From: an uncultured Collinsella sp.
Lineage (GTDB): Bacteria; Actinomycetota; Coriobacteriia; Coriobacteriales; Coriobacteriaceae
Assembly: GCA_900541855.1 (NCBI GenBank)
Contig: UQLD01000003.1
Coordinates: forward strand, 56,496-120,495
Direction: 5' to 3'
Length of the DNA stretch: 64,000 nucleotides
Made by a program: the position numbers and the translations under genes. This document shows positions 1 through 8,000 of this stretch, one piece after another (within the stretch, counting starts at the first letter, position 1; the number at the start of each line of letters is the position of its first letter). Under the pieces are notes generated by a model. The model saw nothing but the letters and a program-made list of their open reading frames with translations, was not told the origin of the DNA and searched no databases.

Positions 1-2
1 CC

Positions 3-1919
3 GGCGGCGGTCTGCTGCTGGAGGCAGTGAATATCCTGTCCGACCGCGCCCCGGGCGCCGCACGCGAGCGCTGGGGCTTTGAGGGCTGGCAGCTGCACGA
101 CGCCGCTCTGTGGGAGCAGTTGCTTGCCGAGGCACGCGAGCGCGAGACGGCAGCACGCGAGCGCCAGGCACGCATCGTGGCCGCGGATGTTGACCCCGCC
201 GCCCGCAAGACTGCCGAGCGCATGGTTAAGTGCGCCGGCTACAAGCGCTTTGTCGATTTTTGCGCCGCCAAGTCCGCAACCGTACTGGACCACGCGGGCG
301 CCGTCGCCGGCGCCGCCGTGGTCGCAGACACCACCGAGACCCCGCTTTCGCTCATGCACGACGCCATGACGCTGGTCGGTGAGCTGCGCCGCGCGCCCGA
401 GCTTGCCGCGGCGTCGGTCGCCGCACTCACCCGCGACGGATTGCTGGCCCGCGCGCTCCACGCCGAGCCCGAGCGCTCGATTGCCGTCATGCCCAATAAC
501 GAGGAGGCGACCGTCGAAGTCTGGCCTTCGCTCGACCACGCCGCCACAGCGTTTGAGGCTTCGGCCAGTGCGGATGCCGAGGCCGAGGTCACGGATACCG
601 ACGAAGTCAACGACAAAGCCGCCGACACCCCCATGCCCGAGCCTGCCGCCATGCTCGACCTGGGCGACGGCAAGCCGCTGCCCGTGCTCATCCCCGAGTC
701 GGAGCAGTTCGCCAACCGCCTGCGCAAGAATGCCCGTCTGCGCCGCAAGTGGGCCAAGCGCGAGGGCGTGAGCTGCTACCGCGTCTACGATGCCGACCTA
801 CCCGATTACTCCGCCGCCATCGACCTGTACGAGGGCTGCCCGCAGACGCCGGGCCGCTGGCTCGTCATCGCCGAATACGCCGCGCCCAAAACTATCGACC
901 CCGCACTGGCCCAAGCCCGCATGCTCGACATTTTGGCTATCGCGCCGCGCATCCTGGATGTCCCCGCCGAGCACGTGCACGCCAAGGCCCGCATGCGTTC
1001 GCGCGGCGGCTCGCAGTACGGCAAGCAGGGCGCCGGCAAGGGCGGCTCGGGCGAGCGCGCCAACATCGCGCGCCGCCGTCTGCCGCTCATCGAAGAGGGC
1101 GGCCTCACCTTTGCCGTCAACTTTGACGACTACCTGGACGTCGGTATCTTCCTGGATCACCGCGTCACCCGCAACCTGGTGCGCGAGCACGCCAAGCAGG
1201 CGCGCCGCTTCCTCAATCTGTTCGCCTACACCGGCACTGCCACCTGCTACGCGGCCGATGGCGGCGTCGAGGAGACCGTGACAGTCGACCTCTCGAACAC
1301 CTATCTGGACTGGGCCGAGCGCAACATGCGCCAGAACGGCTTTGTGGGCCCGCAGCATCATTTTGTGCGCGACGACGTGCTCGCCTGGATTCGCGACCAG
1401 CGCCAAACGCGCAACCGCTGGGACCTGATTTTTGTCGACCCGCCCACGTTCTCGAACTCGTCCAAGATGGGCCGTCGCACCTGGGATGTCCAGCGCGACC
1501 ACGTTGAGCTGTTGGCCGGCGTGTCGCGCCTGCTCACGCAGGGCGGCCATGCCATCTTTAGCTGCAACCTACGTGGCTTCCGCCCCGAGACGCGCAAGCT
1601 TGCCCGCGCGGGCGTTGTATTGGATGACATCACGGCGCAGACCATCCCCGAGGACTTCGCGCGCAACCAGAAGGTGCACCACTGCTATATCGTGCGCCGC
1701 CTGCCCATCGAGGACGCCATGGCAGAGGTCGGCTTTAGCGCCGAGGAAATTGCCGAGCGCGTCGAGGAGCTGCGCAACCCCGAGGCCCGCAAGCCTCGCG
1801 CGGCAGCACCCGCACGCGCGCAGGCCGGCAACGGCAAGTCCAACTTTACCGGCAAACCCGCCTCCGCCAGCAAGCCCAAAAAGAAGAAGTTCTACGCCAG
1901 CAAGCCCAAGGGCAAATAA
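3..1919 (+). CDS. rlmL: Bifunctional 23S rRNA methyltransferase RlmKL (5' end cut by window)
   Basis: The frame is open to the left edge, so the THUMP domain and the start of the first methyltransferase lie outside. The visible part begins at the SAM-binding motif I (GGGLLLEA), followed by the family pattern APG...WGF..W..HD..LW. A second, RlmK-type methyltransferase begins near residue 240 (NRLRKN, then YDADLPDY). It has an intact SAM loop (FLNLFAYTG), the acidic VDLS segment and the catalytic VDPPTFSNS motif. The product should modify G2445 and G2069 of 23S rRNA. Oddly, the first domain shows ADTTET where RlmL proteins carry NPPY, and an acidic Ala-rich insert precedes the RlmK half, so only the RlmK half looks fully equipped. 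The C-terminus is a Lys/Ala-rich basic tail, plausibly RNA-binding. Assignment is firm; activity of the RlmL half is doubtful. Confidence 0.9.
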   Translation, partial: GGGLLLEAVNILSDRAPGAARERWGFEGWQLHDAALWEQLLAEARERETAARERQARIVAADVDPAARKTAERMVKCAGYKRFVDFCAAKSATVLDHAGAVAGAAVVADTTETPLSLMHDAMTLVGELRRAPELAAASVAALTRDGLLARALHAEPERSIAVMPNNEEATVEVWPSLDHAATAFEASASADAEAEVTDTDEVNDKAADTPMPEPAAMLDLGDGKPLPVLIPESEQFANRLRKNARLRRKWAKREGVSCYRVYDADLPDYSAAIDLYEGCPQTPGRWLVIAEYAAPKTIDPALAQARMLDILAIAPRILDVPAEHVHAKARMRSRGGSQYGKQGAGKGGSGERANIARRRLPLIEEGGLTFAVNFDDYLDVGIFLDHRVTRNLVREHAKQARRFLNLFAYTGTATCYAADGGVEETVTVDLSNTYLDWAERNMRQNGFVGPQHHFVRDDVLAWIRDQRQTRNRWDLIFVDPPTFSNSSKMGRRTWDVQRDHVELLAGVSRLLTQGGHAIFSCNLRGFRPETRKLARAGVVLDDITAQTIPEDFARNQKVHHCYIVRRLPIEDAMAEVGFSAEEIAERVEELRNPEARKPRAAAPARAQAGNGKSNFTGKPASASKPKKKKFYASKPKGK

Positions 1920-1924
1920 ACAAC

Positions 1925-1988
1925 GTTGCGGTGGAATAGTTCCTAAAAAGCCTGGTAAAGGACCAAACAGGAACTATTTCACCGCAAC
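1925..1988. repeat. 64-bp palindromic element, copy 1 (GTTGCGGTGGAATA family)
   Basis: Arms 1925-1944 and 1969-1988 are 20 bp with one mismatch and enclose a 24-nt loop. It lies between the convergent ends of rlmKL and kdpE. The outer 14 bp and the TAAAGG in the loop recur at 17374-17440, while the inner stem bases differ. There is no T-tract, so it is not a standard terminator, although it could stall transcription from both sides. Confidence 0.8.
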
Positions 1989-2013
1989 TCATATTGGGAT
2001 GGCGGATGCCGAC

Positions 2014-2727
2014 CTATCCCTGGATGACCAATCGGTAACCAATACCCACGTGCGTCTGGATATAGCGCGGATGCGCGGGGTCGGACTCGATCTTCTTGCG
2101 CAGCGTGCCCATAAAGACGCGCAGGCTCGCCAGGTCGCTCTTAGTTGCCGTGCCCCAAATCTCGTGCAGGATAAACTGGTGCGTCAGTACCTTGTCGGCG
2201 TTATGCGCCAGCAGGCACAGGAGCTTATACTCGATCGGCGTCAGATGCAGTTCCTCGCCATCCATCGTGGCGATGCCGGCATCAAAATCGATATGCAGCT
2301 CGCCGGTATCGAACGAGCCCTCGGAGACAACGCCGCCCGTTTGCGCATACGAAAGGCGCCTGAGCGTCGTGCGAATGCGCGCGAGCAGCTCCTCGACCGA
2401 AAACGGCTTGGTCAGATAGTCGTCGGCACCGGCATCGAGCGCGCGGATTTTGTCCGCGTCCTCGCTGCGCGCCGAGACCACGATAATCGGCATGCCCGAC
2501 CATGCGCGCACCGACTCCACCACCTTGACGCCGTCCATATCGGGCAGGCCCAGATCGAGCAGCACAATGCTCGGCGTCTGCGACGAGGCGGCGGCGATAG
2601 CGGCATGGGCGGTCTCCACAGCCATATGGCGCAAGCCGTGAGCCTCGAGCGCGGCAACAATAAGATTGCGGACGGCGGGGTCGTCCTCAACGACCAAGAT
2701 GAGCGGTTTTACGGCAGAGTTCGGCAC
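2014..2727 (-). CDS. kdpE: OmpR-family response regulator KdpE
   Basis: 237-residue two-component regulator. The N-terminal receiver domain has the acidic pair in VVEDD, the phosphoacceptor Asp in LLDLGLPDMDG, and Lys in YLTKPF. A C-terminal winged-helix OmpR/PhoB DNA-binding domain contains LTPIEYKLL and the terminal GIGYRL. I start it at GTG 2727 because an AAGGAG site sits 7 nt upstream and overlaps the stop codon of the kinase gene; a longer frame upstream has no such site. It is translationally coupled to the KdpD-like kinase and sits beside kup. This suggests it controls potassium uptake here through Kup, since no kdpFABC genes are visible. Confidence 0.9.
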   Translation of the reverse strand: MPNSAVKPLILVVEDDPAVRNLIVAALEAHGLRHMAVETAHAAIAAASSQTPSIVLLDLGLPDMDGVKVVESVRAWSGMPIIVVSARSEDADKIRALDAGADDYLTKPFSVEELLARIRTTLRRLSYAQTGGVVSEGSFDTGELHIDFDAGIATMDGEELHLTPIEYKLLCLLAHNADKVLTHQFILHEIWGTATKSDLASLRVFMGTLRKKIESDPAHPRYIQTHVGIGYRLVIQG

Positions 2728-2731
2728 AGCG

Positions 2732-4357
2732 CTACTCCTTATCAAACGAAACGTCGGCGGCAGGAAGCTCAATCGTAAAGACCGAGCCGTGCGGGTCCGC
2801 CGCGGCAACCTCTATGCTACCGCCATGCGCCAGCGCAATGGAGCGGCAGAGCGAAAGACCCAGGCCCACGCTGCGGTGACTGTCAGCCAGACCGTGGTTG
2901 GCGGTATAGAACGACTCGAAGATCCGTTCGCGATCCTCGGGTGCGATGCCCGGACCATCATCGGCCACCGAGCACGCCACGCGTCCATCGTCGACGCTAA
3001 TCGAAATCATGATATGCGAGCCCGCGGGCGTATAGGTGATGGCGTTGTTCACCAGATTGACCACCAGCTGCACCATCAGGCGCGCATCGACATTGACGAG
3101 CGCCGGCTCATCGCACGCCACCACCTTAAGGTCGTGCTCGCGCACGGCCGGATTTACGTGGCGCAGCGCCTCCTCGACGATATCGTCCATGAGCTCGAGC
3201 GTAGTCGACAGACGCATACCGCCGCCCTCGAGCTTGGTGATGGCGAGCAGGTTCTCGACGGTGGCGTTGAGCCACAGCGCATCCGAGCGAATGGACAGAA
3301 GCAGGCCGCGGCGCGTCTGGGCATCGAGCACCGCAGTGCCGGTCGAGCCCTGGTCGAGCAGCACGTCGGCATTACCCGAAATACTGGTAAGCGGCGTGCG
3401 CAGATCGTGCGAGATGGAGCGCAGCAGGTTGGCGCGCAGTTGTTCGTTTTTGGCGAGCACCGCCGCCTCCTCGCGGGCCTCCATGGCGCGGGCGCGATCG
3501 AGTGCCAGCTCGCCTTCGCTCACGATGGCATCGGCAAGTGTTCGCTCCTCGTGCGTCAGCACGTCGGGCTCGGCAACGATTGCCAGCACGCCCACCACCG
3601 AGGCGGGGTCGCCCGAGCGCGCGAAGCCGTCGCCTGTGCGAACCGTCAGGTAGATGCCATAAAACGCCGAGCCGCCAAACGTGGCGTCGAGCGGCGTTCC
3701 CACATAGGCGGACGCCGAGAGCCGCGGCGGCATCTGCGGCGCCAGTTCATGCACCGGCGCGGCATCGCCCACGGCCGTGTAAGTCGCGCGCGGCAGCAGG
3801 TCATCGCCCTCGGCGTCGGCGCTGTACCACACGACCGGACAGCCCGAAAGACGCGCCAGCTGCGTTGCCATGGCATGGACAATCTGCTGCTGATCGGCGC
3901 ACCGCTGCAGCATACGGTTGGTCTCGAGCACCATATGCGTACGGCGGTCGCTGGCAGCGGCCTGCGCCAAGGCGCGGCGCAGGGCCAACGCAATCGAGCT
4001 CGACACAAGCGAGACCACGAACATGATGAAGAACATGCCGGGATAGCCGCGGTCGATAAGCGACAGCGAGTAGCGCGGGTCGACAAACAAGAAGTTGTAG
4101 AGCGCCACGGCGGCAGCCGAGCTCAGCAAGCAATACAGGCGACTCCAGGTAAAGAATGCGCACAGCTGAACGGCGAACACATAGACGATCATGATGCTCG
4201 GCGCGAGACCCGGATGGTCGAGCAGCGCGCCCACAATCGTCGCCGCGACCAGCAGCCCCACCGATACGCAGGCGTCATACAGAGGAGTGCGGCGCGTCAG
4301 CGTTGTGCGCCGCCACCAAAAGCTATCGGCAATATCGCCGTCCGTACGGACGTCCAT
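2732..4357 (-). CDS. Short KdpD-like sensor histidine kinase
   Basis: 541-residue membrane kinase. Order: four transmembrane segments in the first 130 residues (DUF4118/KdpD type), a GAF-like region about 150-290, HisKA with SISHDLRTPL (phosphoacceptor His), then HATPase with N-box NLVNNAITY and G-boxes DDGPGIAP and GLGLSLC. Full KdpD is near 890 residues with an N-terminal KdpD/USP sensor half. That half is absent here, and none of it is found upstream, where the small membrane gene and kup lie. It is therefore either a distinct short class or a truncated gene that kept its kinase core. A GGGACAG-type hairpin lies just upstream of the start. It is coupled to kdpE. Confidence 0.85.
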   Translation of the reverse strand: MDVRTDGDIADSFWWRRTTLTRRTPLYDACVSVGLLVAATIVGALLDHPGLAPSIMIVYVFAVQLCAFFTWSRLYCLLSSAAAVALYNFLFVDPRYSLSLIDRGYPGMFFIMFVVSLVSSSIALALRRALAQAAASDRRTHMVLETNRMLQRCADQQQIVHAMATQLARLSGCPVVWYSADAEGDDLLPRATYTAVGDAAPVHELAPQMPPRLSASAYVGTPLDATFGGSAFYGIYLTVRTGDGFARSGDPASVVGVLAIVAEPDVLTHEERTLADAIVSEGELALDRARAMEAREEAAVLAKNEQLRANLLRSISHDLRTPLTSISGNADVLLDQGSTGTAVLDAQTRRGLLLSIRSDALWLNATVENLLAITKLEGGGMRLSTTLELMDDIVEEALRHVNPAVREHDLKVVACDEPALVNVDARLMVQLVVNLVNNAITYTPAGSHIMISISVDDGRVACSVADDGPGIAPEDRERIFESFYTANHGLADSHRSVGLGLSLCRSIALAHGGSIEVAAADPHGSVFTIELPAADVSFDKE

Positions 4358-4385
4358 CAGCGCCCCGCCCCTCTCTCAAAAACAA

Positions 4386-4439
4386 AAACCACCACAAAGG
4401 GACAGGCACCTTTGTGGTGGTTTCCCTTGTGGTGGTTCC
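4386..4439. repeat. GGGACAG-family hairpin 1
   Basis: Perfect 15-bp arms 4386-4400 and 4409-4423 (AAACCACCACAAAGG) close an 8-nt loop, giving the core GGGACAGGCACC. A third, extra copy of the arm (CTTGTGGTGGTT) follows at 4426-4437. It lies between the kdpD-like start and the small membrane gene. The same stem sequence is used at 36001-36036. Confidence 0.85.
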
Positions 4440-4468
4440 AAGTGTATAGCCTTTGCAACCGGCGGTCG

Positions 4469-4663
4469 CTAGACAAACAGCACGTGCGCGAGCAGGGCAC
4501 ACACGCACACCGCTCCAAATACCAGTGCCACGATCGAGATCACGCGGTCGGCCATATCCATGTTGGCACGGTTCGTAAGGAACCGGTCTTCGGCGGCGTC
4601 GACACGCGCCTCACGCACCATTTCGACCACCGCCTCACGGCCATCGAGCGCCTTTGTATCCAT
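4469..4663 (-). CDS. Small single-pass membrane protein
   Basis: 64 residues. The charged N-terminal half (DTKALDGREAVVEMVREAR) is followed by one C-terminal transmembrane helix (VISIVALVFGAVCVCALLAHVL). I start it at ATG 4663 because GGGGAGGT lies 4 nt upstream; a Met ten codons earlier has a poorer site. It sits between kup and the KdpD-like kinase on the same strand, so it may modulate either one, as small membrane proteins do for some potassium transporters and kinases. I do not recognise a family. Confidence 0.6.
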   Translation of the reverse strand: MDTKALDGREAVVEMVREARVDAAEDRFLTNRANMDMADRVISIVALVFGAVCVCALLAHVLFV

Positions 4664-4724
4664 GTTTACCTCCCCGGCCTCATGCTTATCCATCGAAAAC
4701 CAACTCCGTGCAACCCGTCGGCGC

Positions 4725-6752
4725 CTACGGGCGCTCGTTGGGAGCCAGGCGCTGCATCTTGTTCACGGCCTTGAACTTGGTGAACAGCGGCACGTACTCA
4801 AAGCTCACGTTGGAGTTCTCCAGGCCGTACCAGCGTGCAGGCGTGCCGGCGGCGCGACGAATGATGTACTTGAGCGTGATGGCCGTACGCTCGCTCGGCT
4901 CCACATCGCTTTCGGGCGCCAGAAGCTTACGGATCAGGACGAACTTGAACGTACCGATGTTACCCGGATCCTTGTAGACCGAGTAGTCATGCGTCTGCGG
5001 CGGCAGCTCGCCGGTGGCAGCCAGGTCCTGAACGACCTGACGCAGATAGGCATTGACGCGCTGGTTAATCTTGTAGCCCAGGTACAGATGCACGCGGAAC
5101 ACGTAGTCGGTGCCGAACGTCTCGACCGAATAGGCAAAGGTATGCGGCTCGTCCATGGTCTCGACATTCACGAACCACCAGGCGCGAGCGCGCTTGGGAT
5201 GCTTGTCCAAGATCGAGTAGACGATATCACGGTCGATGTAGTCGGTATGGGTGTCCTTGGTCAGGTACACGACGTTGTCACTCATGCGCTCGTAACGGTC
5301 GTCGTCGCGCAGGCGCTTGAGCTGCGGCAGGTAGCTGCGCAGCGGCAGCAGCGTAAACTGGCGCTGCTCGACCGCCGTGCCGTTGTACCAGCACACCATA
5401 ATGCCCATGATGAGTGCAGCCATGAGGATGGTGAAGTAGCCGCCGTGGAAGAACTTGGTGAGCGAGCTCACGAAGAAGAAGCCTTCGAGCAAAAGGAAGA
5501 AGGCTGCGAAGATCCACGGAGCAACCTTGAGCTTACGCTCCTCGTGCAGGTAGAAGAAGAGCAGCAGCGTGGTGCACATCATAGTCAGCGTAATGGCAAG
5601 GCCGTAGGCGGCTTCCATATGCGCCGAGTTCTGGAACAGCAGCACCACAATGACGCAGCCGACAAGCATGACGTTGTTGACCATGGGGATGTAGAGCTGG
5701 CCCTTGGTCTCGGCAGGGTAGAAGACCTGCATGTGCGGCATAAGGTCCAGACGGCTGGCCTCGGACACCAGCGAGAATGCGCCGGTGATGAGCGCCTGCG
5801 AGGCGATGATGGCCGCAACGGTGGAAAGGCCGACGGCAAACGGGCGCAGGCCCGGGGCGAGCATCTGGTAGAACGGGTTGAGGTCGGCAATGCCCATGAG
5901 CTCGGGGTTGGCAGCGTTGTTCATAAGCCAAGCGCCCTGGCCCATATAGGAAAGCAGCAGGCAGCACTTAACGAACGGCCAGGTGGCGTAGATGTTGCCG
6001 CGGCCGACGTGGCCCATGTCGGAGTAGAGCGCCTCGGCACCGGTGGTGGCGAGGAAGCAGCTGCCCAGAATCATGATGCCCGCGTGGTTGTTGGGGCTCA
6101 ACAAAAAGGCGATGCCGCGGAGCGGGTTGAGGCACAGCAGCACGGCGGGGTGCTGTAAGACAAAGAACAAACCCGTGCCGCCCAGGAATAGGAACCACAG
6201 CGTCATGATGGGGCCAAAGGCGTGACCGATCTTGGCCGTACCGATGCGCTGTACCAAGAAGAGCACGATGATGATGGCGAGCGTAATGGCGACGACGCGG
6301 CCCTGGTCATCGCCCAGCACGGCATGAACCGCCGGGATAGTGCGCAGGCCCTCGATGGCCGTGGTAACGGTAACGGCCGGCGTCAGGATGCCGTCGGCGA
6401 GCAACGCGGCGCCACCCAGCATGGCGGGGATGATAAGCCACTTGCCGCAGCGCTTGACCAGGCTGTACAGGGCAAAGATGCCGCCCTCACCATGGTTATC
6501 GGCGCGCAGCGAGATGAGCACATACTTGATGGTGGTCAGCAACGTGACCGTCCACACGACAAGGGAGAGCGCGCCGAGCACGAACTCCTCCGTGACGCTT
6601 CCGATGCCGCCGTTGCCGGCAACGAGCGCCTTGGTTACATACATAGGACTGGTGCCGATATCGCCGTACACCACGCCCAGCGTGACGAGCATCGCCGAGA
6701 TGCTCACAGGAATCGCAGCGTGCGAGGCTGCCTCCTTGGCCTTTTGTTCCAT
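4725..6752 (-). CDS. kup: Kup-family potassium uptake transporter
   Basis: 675-residue polytopic membrane protein of the KUP/HAK/KT family (proton-coupled potassium uptake). The N-terminus has the diagnostic VVYGDIGTSPMY segment and the loop RADNHGEGGIFALYSL. About 12 transmembrane helices follow, then a soluble C-terminal domain of about 200 residues. The start is taken at ATG 6752, with GGGAGGA about 10 nt upstream; an upstream ATG at 6770 overlaps that site. A TATAAT-like -10 lies at 6788-6793 in the reverse sense. Its neighbours are a small membrane protein and a Kdp-type two-component pair, consistent with a potassium-responsive unit. Confidence 0.92.
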   Translation of the reverse strand: MEQKAKEAASHAAIPVSISAMLVTLGVVYGDIGTSPMYVTKALVAGNGGIGSVTEEFVLGALSLVVWTVTLLTTIKYVLISLRADNHGEGGIFALYSLVKRCGKWLIIPAMLGGAALLADGILTPAVTVTTAIEGLRTIPAVHAVLGDDQGRVVAITLAIIIVLFLVQRIGTAKIGHAFGPIMTLWFLFLGGTGLFFVLQHPAVLLCLNPLRGIAFLLSPNNHAGIMILGSCFLATTGAEALYSDMGHVGRGNIYATWPFVKCCLLLSYMGQGAWLMNNAANPELMGIADLNPFYQMLAPGLRPFAVGLSTVAAIIASQALITGAFSLVSEASRLDLMPHMQVFYPAETKGQLYIPMVNNVMLVGCVIVVLLFQNSAHMEAAYGLAITLTMMCTTLLLFFYLHEERKLKVAPWIFAAFFLLLEGFFFVSSLTKFFHGGYFTILMAALIMGIMVCWYNGTAVEQRQFTLLPLRSYLPQLKRLRDDDRYERMSDNVVYLTKDTHTDYIDRDIVYSILDKHPKRARAWWFVNVETMDEPHTFAYSVETFGTDYVFRVHLYLGYKINQRVNAYLRQVVQDLAATGELPPQTHDYSVYKDPGNIGTFKFVLIRKLLAPESDVEPSERTAITLKYIIRRAAGTPARWYGLENSNVSFEYVPLFTKFKAVNKMQRLAPNERP

Positions 6753-6883
6753 AAGCCGGTTTCCTCCCAACTTTAATGTTCGAAGGAATTATAGGTAATC
6801 GGCCTGCACTTGCACGGCACCGTTTTCCCAGCTAGATAAACATTTATACGGCCTTTAGGCCACCACGGCGATATGGAATGTAA

Positions 6884-6902
6884 CAAAGGGACTGTCCCTT
6901 TG
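6884..6902. repeat. GGGACAG-family hairpin 2
   Basis: A 9-bp perfect palindrome, CAAAGGGAC-T-GTCCCTTTG, ending 9 bp downstream of the nitroreductase stop codon. It matches the centre of the copy at 24207-24237, but its outer flanks are not well paired. Confidence 0.7.
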
Positions 6903-6911
6903 CCTCATCTG

Positions 6912-7787
6912 TCATTTTCCGAGCCAGTTTTTGAACCACCACTCCATGGAGCGGCTCATCTCGGCCATAAAGGGACTAGTGTGTTTGCGGGTGTAGATAT
7001 CCACCACGCGCTCGCCCACCTCGCGGGCATGCGGGCGAAACATCGCGTCCATCTCGGCCACCTGCGCGTCCATGGTCGCAGCATCGGCGCGGCAGTAGCG
7101 CTCCTCGTGCACCAGGTTCACCACGGGATGCGCGATTGCCGGGCGCTCCTTACGGGGCGTGCCGATGATGAGCATCGACAGCGGCATGGTATAGGGCGGC
7201 AAGTCCAGCAGCCCGGCAACTTCCTCGGCATTCTCGACGATATCACCGATATAGCAGCTCCCCAGACCCAGAGCCTCGGCGGCAACCACGGCGTTTTGCG
7301 CGGCGATCACGGCGTCCTGGGCCGCGATGGCAAAGTCGCCCAAACCCGGCGCGCGGCGGGGCGCCTTACCCGTGCGCTCGACAAATTCGGGCTCAAAGCA
7401 GCCCACGTGCTCAAACAGATCGATCCACTTGGCATAATCGACCACAAATATTAGTGCCCAGGGCGCCTTGGCGATCATGGGCTGGTGGTCGCACAGGTCG
7501 GCCAGGCGGTCCAGCGTAGCCTGCTCGCGAATGCTCACGATGGAATACATCATCATGGCGCCCGCCGACGGCGCGCGACTCGCCGCATGCAAAATTGCCG
7601 CCCGCTGCTCGTCGGTCACCGCCACGGGACGGTCGTCGTCATCACGCGCGAAGGCACGCGTTGAGGAACGGTGCTCCAACGTGTCCAGCACCGCATTGCC
7701 CGTAGTCTCGACCGGATAGCCGCCCGCGTCCACGCCCACAGCTCCGCCGCAGTACTCGGTGCCCGTCATACAAACCTGCTCGCCCAT
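6912..7787 (-). CDS. Nitroreductase-family FMN oxidoreductase
   Basis: 291 residues. The core nitroreductase fold shows HRSSTRAF near residue 40 (FMN-phosphate contact), ASRAPSAGAMMMYS, then AAQNAVVAAEALGLGSCYIGDI and LIIGTPRKERP. Proteins of this fold use NAD(P)H to reduce nitro groups, flavins or quinones; the exact substrate cannot be read. The roughly 70-residue C-terminal extension after the core is typical of clostridial and coriobacterial members with a helical tail. It is monocistronic, with a GAGG site before ATG 7787. Confidence 0.8.
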   Translation of the reverse strand: MGEQVCMTGTEYCGGAVGVDAGGYPVETTGNAVLDTLEHRSSTRAFARDDDDRPVAVTDEQRAAILHAASRAPSAGAMMMYSIVSIREQATLDRLADLCDHQPMIAKAPWALIFVVDYAKWIDLFEHVGCFEPEFVERTGKAPRRAPGLGDFAIAAQDAVIAAQNAVVAAEALGLGSCYIGDIVENAEEVAGLLDLPPYTMPLSMLIIGTPRKERPAIAHPVVNLVHEERYCRADAATMDAQVAEMDAMFRPHAREVGERVVDIYTRKHTSPFMAEMSRSMEWWFKNWLGK

Positions 7788-8000
7788 AGCTCTATCCTCG
7801 CTAATTCTTTAAGAAGCCTTTACGTTTCCGTGTAATTCCCGTCCATTATCGCGCAGGCCGCCACTACATTGCGCCACACCGCCACACGTGCGCGTTAATA
7901 TGGCTGGTTGTTGTGCGCAGCCACCAATTGCAGCGCATATCTTGGTAACAATCGGGTAAACCTCCGCTTTCGTACGTTTTAGTTTGTGAGGAGTCTCAGC

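Noticed and set aside
4358..4468. Missing N-terminal half of kdpD with a frameshift
   Set aside because: All upstream frames were read; the space holds only hairpin 1 and a distinct membrane gene.
2666..4774. Long forward frame opposite the kinase gene
   Set aside because: Antisense shadow of kdpD-like; composition of His/Arg/Gln runs is typical of such shadows.
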